From Gammaproteobacteria bacterium (GTDB taxonomy: Bacteria > Pseudomonadota > Gammaproteobacteria > UBA6429 > Thiohalophilaceae): 64,000 nt of DNA. The notes beneath the pieces are model-generated. The model did no database searches. It saw nothing but the letters and a program-made list of their open reading frames with translations, and was not told where the DNA came from. The position numbers were made by a program, and so were the translations under genes. The stretch is taken from the NCBI GenBank assembly GCA_029881995.1, contig JAOULO010000005.1:1-64000 (forward strand), read 5' to 3'. Numbering within the stretch: the first letter of the stretch is position 1; each line of letters begins with the position of its first letter. Positions 1 to 9,504 of the stretch are shown here, piece by piece.

Positions 1-751
1 ATTTTCGCAGCTTGACGTCAAGTTCTTCAACCACATCCGCAAGTACCATAGTTCGATGTGATTGCCTTAACTCCCTCGTTCTTTCTGCCAAATTCCAAAA
101 TTGGTTAATTGTGACTTTTTGTTTTGAAAACTTAAGCAGAGATCCTGAACTTAACTTGTTTATACCCTGCAGTATGGTTGCAGGCGCGGGTATACAGGCA
201 TATCGAAAATAGCTAAATAATGCATCTTGATCGATATCTTTTTTTAGCCAAGGCAAACACAACAGTGAATTCAATTCTGATGAAAAGGCTAATTTTTCTC
301 CTGACTGAGTATAATATAATGGCTTGATACCCATTGGATCACGTGCAAGCCATAATGTTTTATTTTCTTTATCGTAAAGTCCAAGTGCAAACATTCCTTC
401 AAATCGCTTAACTGCTGACTCGACTCCCCATGTCACACAAGCCAATAGAACTACTTCAGTATCTGATTGCCCACGAAATGAACATCCTAGTCTTTCCAAC
501 TCTTTCCTTAATTCTAAATAATTATAAACTTCACCGTTATAAGTCATCACATATCGTCTACATGGCGATTCCATAGGCTGATGGCCTTGCGATGAAAGAT
601 CAAGAATCGCCAAACGTCTATGGGCAAGCCAGGCTATATCATCACGCCATTCACCAAATGAATCTGGTCCACGATGAAGTAACTGAGAACTCATATGTGA
701 CATTACTTCAGAATCAAGTAATGAACCGACAACACCAACAATCCCACACAT
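1..751 (-). CDS. asnB: asparagine synthetase (glutamine-hydrolysing), AsnB type, 3' end outside window
   Basis: Class II glutamine amidotransferase fused to an asparagine synthetase, cut by the window edge. About 250 residues are present. The N-terminal MCGIVGVVG supplies the catalytic Cys2, and HRGPD, RLAILDLS and YNGEVYNY follow as in the family's glutaminase domain. The synthetase domain with its SGGxDS loop lies beyond the edge. In surface-polysaccharide operons such proteins are usually thought to amidate a sugar or uronic acid, or to supply asparagine; which applies cannot be told here. It starts 9 nt after the stop of the upstream methyltransferase, so it is the last visible gene of the operon. 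A second, complete AsnB is the first gene of the same operon. Confidence 0.88.
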   Translation of the reverse strand, partial: MCGIVGVVGSLLDSEVMSHMSSQLLHRGPDSFGEWRDDIAWLAHRRLAILDLSSQGHQPMESPCRRYVMTYNGEVYNYLELRKELERLGCSFRGQSDTEVVLLACVTWGVESAVKRFEGMFALGLYDKENKTLWLARDPMGIKPLYYTQSGEKLAFSSELNSLLCLPWLKKDIDQDALFSYFRYACIPAPATILQGINKLSSGSLLKFSKQKVTINQFWNLAERTRELRQSHRTMVLADVVEELDVKLRK

Positions 752-760
752 AATTAAGCG

Positions 761-1423
761 TTAATTCGGCTTTTTTGCATGTAAAACCCAGTTTGTTGGT
801 GGGAAAGGTAATACCTTGTCGACTAAAATGGACAAAAAATATAATGGTGATAATGATGTATCAATAATGTTCCACCATTTATTTTTAAACAGCCTGGTTC
901 CAAATGGAGATATCCAGGACTTTATCAAATTTGACATATAAAACAAAAGGCCTCCACAAGACTTTATATCCTTCACTTCAATTCCACTATCTTGAACTAA
1001 CTGGGCTAATTTTGATTTACTATAATAGTGAGGTCCATGTCGCCCCATTTCAAATAGCCAAGTCCATATAGTTGGTGTTGTCACAAGCAATAAACCACCT
1101 GGCTTTAAAGTTCTTGCTACCTCTTTCATAGCCATTTTGTTTTCCTCTATATGTTCAAATGATTCGATAGCGACAACAATATCAAATCTTGAACTTTCGA
1201 ATGGTAATAATTTTGCATCACATTGATGGTATTCCCATGGTTGTTTTTCTTCTGCCTTCTCAACATCAACACCAATGACATTATACTTATTCAATAATTC
1301 AGAATATCTTCCATGAACGCCGCAGCCAAGATTAAGACAAAGCGCATCTTGCATTGTGTTTTCACTAAGAATTTTTTCAATATTCGATTCTAGAAACAGT
1401 CGTGATAAACTTGATTTAAACAT
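761..1423 (-). CDS. class I SAM-dependent methyltransferase (Methyltransf_11 type)
   Basis: 220-residue Rossmann-fold methyltransferase. SAM-binding motif I is LNLGCGVHGRY near residues 30-40, followed by GVDVEK (acidic loop), the segment FDIVVAIESFEHIEEN and the post-motif LKPGGLLLVTTP. The C-terminal third is hydrophobic and may dock on the membrane. The substrate cannot be read from sequence; in this operon it is probably a nucleotide sugar or lipid-linked glycan. It lies between a GT4 glycosyltransferase (16 nt upstream) and the partial asnB (9 nt downstream), so it is almost certainly co-transcribed with both. It is one of five methyltransferases in this operon. Confidence 0.85.
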   Translation of the reverse strand: MFKSSLSRLFLESNIEKILSENTMQDALCLNLGCGVHGRYSELLNKYNVIGVDVEKAEEKQPWEYHQCDAKLLPFESSRFDIVVAIESFEHIEENKMAMKEVARTLKPGGLLLVTTPTIWTWLFEMGRHGPHYYSKSKLAQLVQDSGIEVKDIKSCGGLLFYMSNLIKSWISPFGTRLFKNKWWNIIDTSLSPLYFLSILVDKVLPFPPTNWVLHAKKPN

Positions 1424-1439
1424 GAAATCATACCTAAAT

Positions 1440-2531
1440 TTATGAAGATTTATTTAAAAGCCTGGTATACACCTGCTCATGATTGTTGGCACTGGCTATT
1501 AGTGTAAATAATTCACTAACTTTCTTTTGGCCTGCCAGGCCATATTTGATTGATAATTTGGTATTCTTCAATAACTCAATAATAGCATCACTCATTTTCT
1601 GATAATTTTTCACTTCAATTACACGACCATCTTTTCTTTCAGATATTAACTCCATCACACCATCAACTGAATATGCCACTACTGGCACACCGTAAGACAT
1701 GGCTTCAAGGATAGAAGTTGGGCACCCCTCCCCCCATAACGACGGTAAAACGAATAATCTAGCTTCCTTATAATACTGTGAAATATCTGACTGAAATCCC
1801 ACGCAACTTATATTATTTTCCAGCCCTTCTTTTATTATCTCATGTTGCACTCGTGAATTCATATCGTCACGGCCTACAAATATAAAATGTACTTCTGGCT
1901 GTATATTTAGAACATTTTTTACTACTTCCAAGTATTCTACATGTCCTTTTCGGGGATTAAAATTTGCTACTGTCAGAATATTAATCGGCCGTGAAAAAAG
2001 CGAACTTCCTTTACCCAAAGGTAAATCTATACCATTATATATAACTGTTATTTTTGAATCGGTTATACCACATCGTTCAATCAATGTATTCTTTGCTGCC
2101 TGCGAATTCGTTATATAAGCATCGATAAATGCATTTAAAAACCTCTCCGACACTCGTGAGAATACATCTAAGCGACTATTTGAACTTGGATTCCATCGAA
2201 TGCCATTTATTATTTTTGTTTCGGGAATAAAAAATCGTAATATTCTTATTATAAATGATGCTCTGGCGCCACAAACATATAAAATGTTGATATCAGATGT
2301 GCGAATAAATTTAAACAACCTGTAAATCGACCATAATAGAGACAGGTTTCCATTTCCGCTGCCAAACACCAATGGTTTTTTATTCAAAGACCTTAGCCAG
2401 GTGCACCAGGGCCCTTCTGCATCTAAAGTTGCCAGAAAATAATCTACGTTATTATCTTCGAGTGCCATTCTCGTTAAGCTACGCTCAGCCCCGCCTAACT
2501 GGCTACTGGTAAAAAGCAGAAGCACTCTCAC
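1440..2531 (-). CDS. GT4-family glycosyltransferase
   Basis: 363-residue GT-B retaining glycosyltransferase. The N-terminal acceptor domain has the GGAE motif at residues 13-16. The C-terminal donor domain contains ILTVANFNPRKGH, the sugar-nucleotide binding region FVLPSLWGEG and the EX7E pair in GEGCPTSILEAMSYG, typical of family GT4. It probably adds a sugar to the undecaprenyl-linked repeat unit at the inner face of the cytoplasmic membrane. Sugar and linkage are unknown. It is 24 nt downstream of a methyltransferase gene in the same operon. Base composition is AT-rich like the whole cluster. Confidence 0.87.
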   Translation of the reverse strand: MRVLLLFTSSQLGGAERSLTRMALEDNNVDYFLATLDAEGPWCTWLRSLNKKPLVFGSGNGNLSLLWSIYRLFKFIRTSDINILYVCGARASFIIRILRFFIPETKIINGIRWNPSSNSRLDVFSRVSERFLNAFIDAYITNSQAAKNTLIERCGITDSKITVIYNGIDLPLGKGSSLFSRPINILTVANFNPRKGHVEYLEVVKNVLNIQPEVHFIFVGRDDMNSRVQHEIIKEGLENNISCVGFQSDISQYYKEARLFVLPSLWGEGCPTSILEAMSYGVPVVAYSVDGVMELISERKDGRVIEVKNYQKMSDAIIELLKNTKLSIKYGLAGQKKVSELFTLIASANNHEQVYTRLLNKSS

Positions 2532-2555
2532 TTAATTTTTATCGTAAATAATAAT

Positions 2556-3326
2556 TTACTCAGCACCAAATGAATGAATAACGTCATCCACATTGGCTCC
2601 TTCTCCTTTTCTTACTTTATACAGTCCCTTTTGTAGACGAATAATGTTAGTTTCATTTATGCCCGCTTCTTCAAACAAAGTAAGTATTTCACTTTCTGTA
2701 AAATACCGTTGATATTCATGACTCCAAAACCAGTCATAAGCAGTATGTCTTGCATTCTTAAACCCCATTTCCAAACCATTTCTATTTATCACAAAGATTG
2801 GCGCTAACAAAGGACTTATTAACCACAATATTCGTTTCGGTAACCTTTTCAGAATAAACCGTATAGGCTCTAACAACGTAGTCGCAATAGTCACCATGTA
2901 AAATGATATAACGAGTTCGCCTCGATCATTCATATTTTTCACAATATTCTGCAATGCTGCTTCTGCATCACTAACATGCTGTATTGCGCCAAGCATATAA
3001 ATAAAGTCCGCTTTAAACTCTACTTCCTTAGCGTCACCCTGGATAACCTCAATTTTTTGATTGCTACTAAACTTTTCGCTTTGATAATCTGCTGCATCTT
3101 TAGCCAGTTCCACTGAAATTATTTTTTTCGCATTAGCTAGTTCGTTAAGCGCCCATACATGACGTCCATTTCCTGAACAAATATCAGCGATAACTTTACC
3201 ATTCAGATAGTCACACCAAATTCCACAGTCCTTAAACAGCCTTCTGTGAAAGGTTTTTTTGCTATCAACTACAGTTTGTTTCGTCCACTGCCAGCCAAAT
3301 GACTCAACTGTTCTTTGAGTTTGCAT
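2556..3326 (-). CDS. class I SAM-dependent methyltransferase
   Basis: 256 residues with motif I in ADICSGNGRHVWAL (about residues 48-61), an acidic SVELAKDA loop and the catalytic-core segment DFIYMLGAIQHVSDAEAAL. Central stretches around residues 145-190 are hydrophobic and basic (RFILKRLPKRILWLISPL), as in methyltransferases that act on membrane-bound substrates. The substrate is unknown. Unlike other genes in the operon it is preceded by a long untranslated gap (3327-3753), so it may have its own promoter or sit after lost DNA. It could also be called a UbiE/UbiG-like methylase, but no quinone function is implied. Confidence 0.8.
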   Translation of the reverse strand: MQTQRTVESFGWQWTKQTVVDSKKTFHRRLFKDCGIWCDYLNGKVIADICSGNGRHVWALNELANAKKIISVELAKDAADYQSEKFSSNQKIEVIQGDAKEVEFKADFIYMLGAIQHVSDAEAALQNIVKNMNDRGELVISFYMVTIATTLLEPIRFILKRLPKRILWLISPLLAPIFVINRNGLEMGFKNARHTAYDWFWSHEYQRYFTESEILTLFEEAGINETNIIRLQKGLYKVRKGEGANVDDVIHSFGAE

Positions 3327-3753
3327 ATTTATTACCTTTATCTAGAAATAATCCATACTTGTTTTTGTGTATTAGCCACTCAAACCAAATCAATGTAACA
3401 AATTGTGCTTTACGGTTATTTAAACAAGATTAAAAATTACAGATTTCATTGTGCTTCTATTATTTTCTAATGATAATCAACATCACCTTCGCACATAATA
3501 TTTAATAGCATCCAAGAAAATTATCTGCTGTCTATTATTATTGAACTTTTTACCAAAAACACCGGGGTAATAATTCAAATATATACAATAACTACGACAT
3601 ATGTTCAGAATATATCCATTGCAGTAACTTTCTAAGAAATAAATAACCTATGACAGGTCTATATTTCTATATATAACAGTAATTAATTATAATAAAACTT
3701 AATTTTCCTCGAGAAGTCGTCGGTAAATATTAAATTATACTGGGCAAAATAGC
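3327..3753. other. 427-bp AT-rich gap inside the polysaccharide operon
   Basis: I see no convincing coding region, RNA gene or repeat here. The stretch is very AT-rich, with many short poly-A/T and TATA runs, so promoter-like hexamers occur by chance and I do not call one. All flanking genes run on the minus strand with small gaps or overlaps, which makes a gap of this size unusual. It may be the scar of a lost gene or an internal promoter region. Confidence 0.5.
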
Positions 3754-4563
3754 TCATTTTCTAATGAAAACAAATTCATTACACCCCATTCTGCCCCCGC
3801 ACGTTTTAATATTAGTCAGCTTATAGCCTTTTTTATGAAAATATAAAAATATTTCTTCTGGCTTAGCAACTTCAAATGGGTACCCTCCAAGCCAATCTAT
3901 CATATCTCGCCAAATTGACATCCCTCTATCCACATCCAGCTCATTCTTAATAATTCTTACACCGATCCTAAGTAAGTAGAGATATGGAGTATGCATTATT
4001 ATGATTATCCATCTAAATAATATATTTTTATTGTATATTTTTTTAATAAGTAGCCAATATTTGGAGAGCAAATTCTGATCATTATAAATTGCTATAAATA
4101 AATACCCGCCATTGTGTTTTGGTATATCTGATATATTTTCTAGCGCCTTCCACATATTACCAGTGTGATGTAAAACCCCCCAAGAATATACAATATCCTG
4201 ATTGTTATATTTCTTTAAATACTCACGATCTAGAATAGAGCCTCTTTCCACCGACCAATTTTGATCATCTTCTTTAATAGTCATTTTAAGATTCTGTGTG
4301 CAAACAACTGAATCTGGGTCGTAGTCAAAAGAACTCACATTTGCCCCCAGCTTTCTTGCCGCAAGACTAAACAATCCACTGCCAGAACCAACGTCTAAAA
4401 ATGTTTTACCCTCTAGAGAAACAAGATTCAACATATCTTTAAGCGATTTTTCAGCTGATAATATTCTAGAATTATTCAGTACCCGAAGATATTTAGACCA
4501 ATTTTTACCAAACCCAAATCTTCTACCTTCTTCCATTTCTAATTTAAAGTTGTCTTTTCCCAA
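3754..4563 (-). CDS. class I SAM-dependent methyltransferase
   Basis: 269 residues. Motif I is FLDVGSGSGLFSLAAR (about residues 55-70), then SSFDYDPDSV, and QDIVYSWGVLHHTGN as the motif around the active site. The C-terminal half has a hydrophobic stretch (ILFRWIIIIMHTPYLYLL) and ends in an MGCNEFVFIRK strand. The start is a TTG: an AGGAG Shine-Dalgarno lies 8 nt upstream, whereas the first in-frame ATG, nine codons in, has none. The gene precedes the 427-bp gap and follows the GT2 gene by 27 nt. The substrate is unknown, probably a glycan intermediate. Confidence 0.83.
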   Translation of the reverse strand: MGKDNFKLEMEEGRRFGFGKNWSKYLRVLNNSRILSAEKSLKDMLNLVSLEGKTFLDVGSGSGLFSLAARKLGANVSSFDYDPDSVVCTQNLKMTIKEDDQNWSVERGSILDREYLKKYNNQDIVYSWGVLHHTGNMWKALENISDIPKHNGGYLFIAIYNDQNLLSKYWLLIKKIYNKNILFRWIIIIMHTPYLYLLRIGVRIIKNELDVDRGMSIWRDMIDWLGGYPFEVAKPEEIFLYFHKKGYKLTNIKTCGGRMGCNEFVFIRK

Positions 4564-4590
4564 ATTTTTGTCTCCTACCCTACAATTAAC

Positions 4591-5523
4591 TTAGCCATAC
4601 TTTCTAATTAACCCAAAATATTTACTATAGCTCAATAATTTCTGAACAAAACTTCTTGGCATCATCAATAATGGTAGTATGATAATATATTGTTTAAGCG
4701 TTGACATTGATAAACCGCTATTACACATATTTAAATAATTACCGATTCCAGCTAATTTCATATATATTGCTAATTTTAATCTTTTACGCTTGTATGCATT
4801 AGGCGCACGTTTTTTATATAATTCCCCATATTTATTAAACAACTCCATGTAACACCTTGATGTTTCTAACGCTTTATCTTGACTTGTCCAATTATGAGAA
4901 ACTGATCCAACTACTGAATCATTGTAAATTCTTAAAATCTTATTAAATACCCAAATTGGTTCATCTAGCGAGAAATTTATATAGCTAATAACACCACAAG
5001 ATTTTCTTGTGCCAATGTCAATATAAGGGTTTTTTCTCACATACTCACCATCAAATATTGGAATATATTCTCCCGAGTTACGTTCATTTAGTATGTCATC
5101 GAGTGTTAGCAGACCTGAAAATTCTGGGTTATCTGCTGTAATGGTTCCACTTTGATTTACACATGCCGCATAGCATAATTTAATATTATTAGGTTTATTG
5201 CTAACTATTTCTTTTATTACTGATGGCCAGTCTTTCACAAATTCATCATCTGCATCTAAAATTGTCACCAAATCACCTTTTGATGCATCAATACCTGTAT
5301 TTCGACTCGCACACATACCACGGTTTGTAATATGTGAAACCAATCTTGTATTCTTATATTCATCAACTATTATTTTTAACTCTTCCTTATCATGACTGCC
5401 ATCATCTACTACTATTACTTCAACCAACAAATTACCAGGCAATTCTTCGGCATGTATAGAATCTAAAGTACGCTTAATGGATAATGTCGCATTAAATGCT
5501 GGTATAATTACTGATACTAACAT
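4591..5523 (-). CDS. GT2-family glycosyltransferase
   Basis: 310-residue inverting GT-A glycosyltransferase. The N-terminus MLVSVIIPAFNATLSIKRTL and VIVVDDGSHD are the nucleotide-binding strand and loop; NRGMCASRNTGIDASKG and the metal-binding DADDE follow at about residues 82-110. The C-terminal region is basic with hydrophobic patches (LKQYIIILPLLMMPRSF), consistent with peripheral membrane association. Its first codons overlap the end of the upstream GT4 gene by 7 nt, implying translational coupling. Donor and acceptor are unknown. Confidence 0.87.
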   Translation of the reverse strand: MLVSVIIPAFNATLSIKRTLDSIHAEELPGNLLVEVIVVDDGSHDKEELKIIVDEYKNTRLVSHITNRGMCASRNTGIDASKGDLVTILDADDEFVKDWPSVIKEIVSNKPNNIKLCYAACVNQSGTITADNPEFSGLLTLDDILNERNSGEYIPIFDGEYVRKNPYIDIGTRKSCGVISYINFSLDEPIWVFNKILRIYNDSVVGSVSHNWTSQDKALETSRCYMELFNKYGELYKKRAPNAYKRKRLKLAIYMKLAGIGNYLNMCNSGLSMSTLKQYIIILPLLMMPRSFVQKLLSYSKYFGLIRKYG

Positions 5524-6599
5524 GCAAATCTTTTTTCTAATATATTAAGGCTTTCATTTTTTGCGCGAAGCAACCATTCTTGATCTTCAATAAAATCTTT
5601 CATGGCAATTTCCAACGATTGTTCAAAATCTTTGGTGTCAACTAAGTTTATGTATTTTTTATAGTTAACCCAGTCATATTGATATTTAGATGGTATCACT
5701 CCATCCCATGTTGATATTGGTGGCTGAATAAGTGCGCCATTAACACCATCCTCTACAATTTCTCTTAATGCATATACATCTGTAGCGATGATTGCCAGCC
5801 CAAATGAAAGGGCCTCTAATGCAACCATGCCAAATGATTCACCATATGTTGGAAATAACAACACATCTGAATTTTTCATGAATTTTTCATGAATTTCTTC
5901 GCGAGTGAATTCTGCGTTATATAAATTAATACCATTACACTCATCCACAGCTTGTTGGTATGTCGGTGGTAAGTGTGTAATCAAATCCAGTGTGCAATTA
6001 TTATATTTTGAATATATTTTACTGAATGCATTTAATAGTGCGCCTCCCCCCTTTATTTCAAATTGAGTACCAACAAACAGGAATCGACATTTATCAATAT
6101 TTGGGTTTTGTACTTTATCTAATTTCTGCTTAATATATGGATACTGGACTTTAGATTTTCTGTAAACCTCATCTCCAAATAGATATTTTATACTTTGCCT
6201 ACAAGCTTCACTTAAACATCTAATTTCAACGCATCTATCAGATAATAATGCATATTTTATTAAATAGCGGTAGATAAACATCGCCCGCATATTATACGCG
6301 ACAAATGACCAAGGGTTATCAACATCAACAATATATTTACCCGTAAGCATTATACCACCCCAGAGATAAACAATATCTTCATTCTTAAGGCTCGTTGGTC
6401 GAAACTTGATATTTAATAACGGTAGAATTTGCTTCCAAGATACCTTAGTCTTCTTAGAAATCGAATTATTCTTACTTACTTGATTGCCTACTCTGCCATC
6501 TAATATATCTAAATTTATTACTTTATTCATTGGCCATCTTTTAATTGTATCAAGCTGTCGATCTCTCATATATTCATGTGGATAAAAATACACTTTCAT
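5517..6599 (-). CDS. GT4-family glycosyltransferase
   Basis: 360-residue GT-B glycosyltransferase. The donor-domain signatures are CRFLFVGTQFEIKGG, the segment SDVLLFPTYGESFGM and the EX7E pair in ESFGMVALEALSFG. The N-terminal domain is divergent and lacks the common GGxE motif. It probably transfers a sugar during assembly of the lipid-linked unit. The stop overlaps the next gene (GT2) by 7 nt. The operon thus carries three glycosyltransferases in the visible part. Specificity cannot be inferred. Confidence 0.84.
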   Translation of the reverse strand: MKVYFYPHEYMRDRQLDTIKRWPMNKVINLDILDGRVGNQVSKNNSISKKTKVSWKQILPLLNIKFRPTSLKNEDIVYLWGGIMLTGKYIVDVDNPWSFVAYNMRAMFIYRYLIKYALLSDRCVEIRCLSEACRQSIKYLFGDEVYRKSKVQYPYIKQKLDKVQNPNIDKCRFLFVGTQFEIKGGGALLNAFSKIYSKYNNCTLDLITHLPPTYQQAVDECNGINLYNAEFTREEIHEKFMKNSDVLLFPTYGESFGMVALEALSFGLAIIATDVYALREIVEDGVNGALIQPPISTWDGVIPSKYQYDWVNYKKYINLVDTKDFEQSLEIAMKDFIEDQEWLLRAKNESLNILEKRFAC

Positions 6600-6660
6600 T
6601 TTCTAAGTCAACCTCATAAATACTGACCAATCAATTCTATATATATCTTAATAGCTATGT

Positions 6661-7230
6661 TTACTTGCGACTAACTTTTGCTGGTACACCATAAGCCACC
6701 GTCCATGCTGGTATTGATTTTGTTACTACAGCTCCCGCCCCAATTATTGTGTTATTACCTATTTCCACACCTGGAAGTATTGTAACTCCACGGCCCAGCC
6801 ATACATTCGAACCAATTATTACGTGTTTAACAATCGTATTTTCACTTATTAAGCTCCCAGATTCTGGCATAACATGATTTGAGTCTACAATGTAACAATC
6901 TGGTGCAATAAATGTATTTACTCCAATAATAATAGAATGGCTGCAATCAAAATGTGAATTTCTATTAATTCTTACACCGCTATTGATCTCTATTTTGCCT
7001 AAGCCCGCAAACGAACAACCTATACCAATTGAAACATCACTGCCGATCTTGAGAGTTTTTACTGTTGTTTTTGTACCTTTGCCAATTTTTAATTTTTTTG
7101 GAAATGCGGGTTTCGCCCCTAACAATGAAAATGGATAAGCCCTTAATTTATCCGTAAAATATTCAATGTTAGATTTAAATAGTCTAACAAAACCATTTTT
7201 CCGTATTTTTTTTATATAACCAAATAACAC
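6661..7230 (-). CDS. left-handed beta-helix acyltransferase (CatB/WbbJ type)
   Basis: 189 residues with hexapeptide repeats from about residue 47 to 180, for example IGSDVSIGIG, INSGVRINRN, VIIGSNVWLGRG and IGNNTIIGAGAVVTKS, ending in the family signature AYGVPAKV. The catalytic His is probably in SNHVMPES (about residue 118). This family uses acetyl-CoA or similar donors to O-acetylate sugars as trimers. It lies in the glycan operon 61 nt after the flippase and is likely to acetylate a residue of the repeat unit. N-acetylation of an amino sugar is the main alternative. Confidence 0.86.
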   Translation of the reverse strand: MLFGYIKKIRKNGFVRLFKSNIEYFTDKLRAYPFSLLGAKPAFPKKLKIGKGTKTTVKTLKIGSDVSIGIGCSFAGLGKIEINSGVRINRNSHFDCSHSIIIGVNTFIAPDCYIVDSNHVMPESGSLISENTIVKHVIIGSNVWLGRGVTILPGVEIGNNTIIGAGAVVTKSIPAWTVAYGVPAKVSRK

Positions 7231-7300
7231 AATTAGTATACTTTGCCAAATATTTCTTTATACAGTCCCAAACAGGTTTCTACGACTATTTAGTAACATG

Positions 7301-8617
7301 CTAACTAATGTAATTTTCTTTTCTAATCAACCGTTGGTAAAAATATGCCGCAAATAAAATATGAGTTATTACAGAAGCTAACAAAGGCGCGGCTATATTG
7401 TATGCTCCAAATAAGACGACCGTTAATAATAATTTACTAACAACTTCTGCCGAGATTATCATGGTTAATGGTCTTAGTTTAATTAGCGCATATGCAAAAG
7501 ATATTGGCCAACGAGCAAATGCATTAAAAAAAAGCGAAAAACCCGCGACAATATACATCCAATCGTGATCTGGCGCATAATCACCCACCCATATCTCTGT
7601 CAACCATTTTCCAAACAAGATATAACTTAAAGAGACTATTAACACCAGAATGAAATACCAATTTCGACCAGTTTTAAATATTGAGTAAAGTTTGTTATTT
7701 TCACCTGATGCATCTAACTGTATCGCCCTAGGCTCCATTGTCGAAGGTATTTTCCAAAGAAGTAATCCAATTGATTCAGGTATTTTCCATAATAAAACAA
7801 ACTTTCCAGCCATGTCGGCTCCACCTAAAAATCCTACTATCATAGTATCTGCCTGCAAGATCAACAAGAATACTCCATAACTAATGTACCCTGCTCCCTG
7901 CCTACCAACAAGCCGTTGAAAAATTGGCTTCATATCATGTGTAATATTACCCCACCCTATGTTATTGATTTTTCGATACCAAAAAATACCCGTTAAAATT
8001 CTCTGTAAAATTATTCCTGCTATCATAGCCAACCATACAGCAGAAACATCTTTAACAATTGGGACAAGTATCCATGACAACAGAGCAAAACCAATTATTC
8101 GTAATACCTCTATAGAATTTCCAATTGTTTGAATATTTGCTCCAACAAATGCCTGGCGTTCTGTATTATTCTCATATAGAAGGATAAAATAGAGCCCTGC
8201 CAGTGCTACTGAAAATGAAACTTGCTCATTAGTTATATCTAGTTTATTCGCGGCAAACCATAAAAGAACACCTATTACAACCACAATTATTGCGTAAAAA
8301 GTAAAAACATATTTTCCTACTATGAACGCATCCCTAAAACCTTGAGCATCGTGATTCGCCCATCGCTCTCCCATAATTCTAATTAGACCACCTGACATCC
8401 AGGTTATACCGATCGCTGCAAAATTCAACATACTCATAAGCATCATTAGCAAACCAAACTGATGCTGACCTAGATATTTGATATAAAAAGGCACCAATAC
8501 AAATTGGATTAGTATGTTTGATAACATCAACACATATCCACTAGTTAATGCAGACACATATCCAGGCGAGTGTTTTTGTAAGCTTTTTATATATCTTTCA
8601 ATCAGCGAATAAAGCAA
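7301..8617 (-). CDS. polysaccharide flippase, Wzx/MATE-like
   Basis: 438-residue polytopic membrane protein with about 12 hydrophobic segments, starting with SGYVLMLSNILIQFVLVPF and YIKYLGQHQFGLLMMLMSML, the usual opening of Wzx-type flippases. It moves undecaprenyl-linked repeat units across the cytoplasmic membrane. The start is a TTG with AAGGA 6 nt upstream; there is no better ATG before the first membrane segment. It lies between methyltransferase and acetyltransferase genes. No Wzy-type polymerase or ABC-2 exporter is seen in the window, so a polymerase may lie beyond position 1 or elsewhere. Confidence 0.87.
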   Translation of the reverse strand: MLYSLIERYIKSLQKHSPGYVSALTSGYVLMLSNILIQFVLVPFYIKYLGQHQFGLLMMLMSMLNFAAIGITWMSGGLIRIMGERWANHDAQGFRDAFIVGKYVFTFYAIIVVVIGVLLWFAANKLDITNEQVSFSVALAGLYFILLYENNTERQAFVGANIQTIGNSIEVLRIIGFALLSWILVPIVKDVSAVWLAMIAGIILQRILTGIFWYRKINNIGWGNITHDMKPIFQRLVGRQGAGYISYGVFLLILQADTMIVGFLGGADMAGKFVLLWKIPESIGLLLWKIPSTMEPRAIQLDASGENNKLYSIFKTGRNWYFILVLIVSLSYILFGKWLTEIWVGDYAPDHDWMYIVAGFSLFFNAFARWPISFAYALIKLRPLTMIISAEVVSKLLLTVVLFGAYNIAAPLLASVITHILFAAYFYQRLIRKENYIS

Positions 8618-8637
8618 TATTTTTCCTTATTTAAATA

Positions 8638-9504
8638 TTATTTTTTCACTGTATACATCACACTAGGGTACAAACCTAAACGAATAATCAAAAGCAGAAT
8701 GTTTTGTATAAATGCTATTTTTCCTAATGATTTGACAACCTTGGCGGTTTTCCTATACCTAACAATCTGAGCATCACCTTCAATTGAATTAAGCAATTTA
8801 CTTACAACTCTATTTTCCCATTTCAACCCGTTATCTTTGTATTGCCTCTCTAAATAATATGGCGTAACAAACTTTAAATGTTCTATATACCACAATTCTT
8901 TTCTCTTTCCTTGAATAACTGCAAATACCCTTACAAGCTGTTTCCCTAACATTGGCAAACACCATATTGCAAGGTGTGGTTCATATGGCCACATGTAGTT
9001 TGGCGCGTCAAGATGTATATAACCGCCTGGTGAGAGAACTCTCGCCATTTCTCTTATCACCTCTGACACATCATTAACATGCTCAATAACTGTATGGCAT
9101 ACAATCAGATCAAAATAGCCGTTTGGAAAGTTTAATTTTTCACCTACTCCAACTATCGGTTTATAATTGATTGACAAATGATTTGCCATAGCTTCTGCAA
9201 CACCTACTGCCTCTTTATCTGGCTCAACACTAAATACTTCAGCATAGCTATAGTATTCTGCTAATGCTATTGAGTTAAATCCAACAGACGCACCTATTTC
9301 GAGAATTCGCCTGGGCTTAAACTGATTTGGAAGGTCATTTACTATTCTGTTTACAGTATTGTTTGCACTTTTCATAGACATGTCCACATGATTCAAAATA
9401 GAGCCGCCTTCTAAATCAAAGTGCAAATGACAACGTTTTTTATTAACCTCCAGCCATTTTTCCCATGTCTGAAACACCTTGTCTGGTAAATTATTATTAC
9501 TCAT
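8638..9504 (-). CDS. class I SAM-dependent methyltransferase
   Basis: 288 residues. Motif I is RRILEIGASVGFNSIALAEY (about residues 65-84), then the acidic SVEPDKEAVG loop, LIVCHTVIEHVNDVSEV and LSPGGYIHLDAPN. The C-terminal part is rich in aromatic and basic residues and ends with a hydrophobic helix (AFIQNILLLIIRLGLYPSVM) that probably anchors it at the membrane. It overlaps the upstream methyltransferase gene by 8 nt, so the two are translationally coupled and may act on the same glycan. Substrate unknown. Confidence 0.85.
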   Translation of the reverse strand: MSNNNLPDKVFQTWEKWLEVNKKRCHLHFDLEGGSILNHVDMSMKSANNTVNRIVNDLPNQFKPRRILEIGASVGFNSIALAEYYSYAEVFSVEPDKEAVGVAEAMANHLSINYKPIVGVGEKLNFPNGYFDLIVCHTVIEHVNDVSEVIREMARVLSPGGYIHLDAPNYMWPYEPHLAIWCLPMLGKQLVRVFAVIQGKRKELWYIEHLKFVTPYYLERQYKDNGLKWENRVVSKLLNSIEGDAQIVRYRKTAKVVKSLGKIAFIQNILLLIIRLGLYPSVMYTVKK

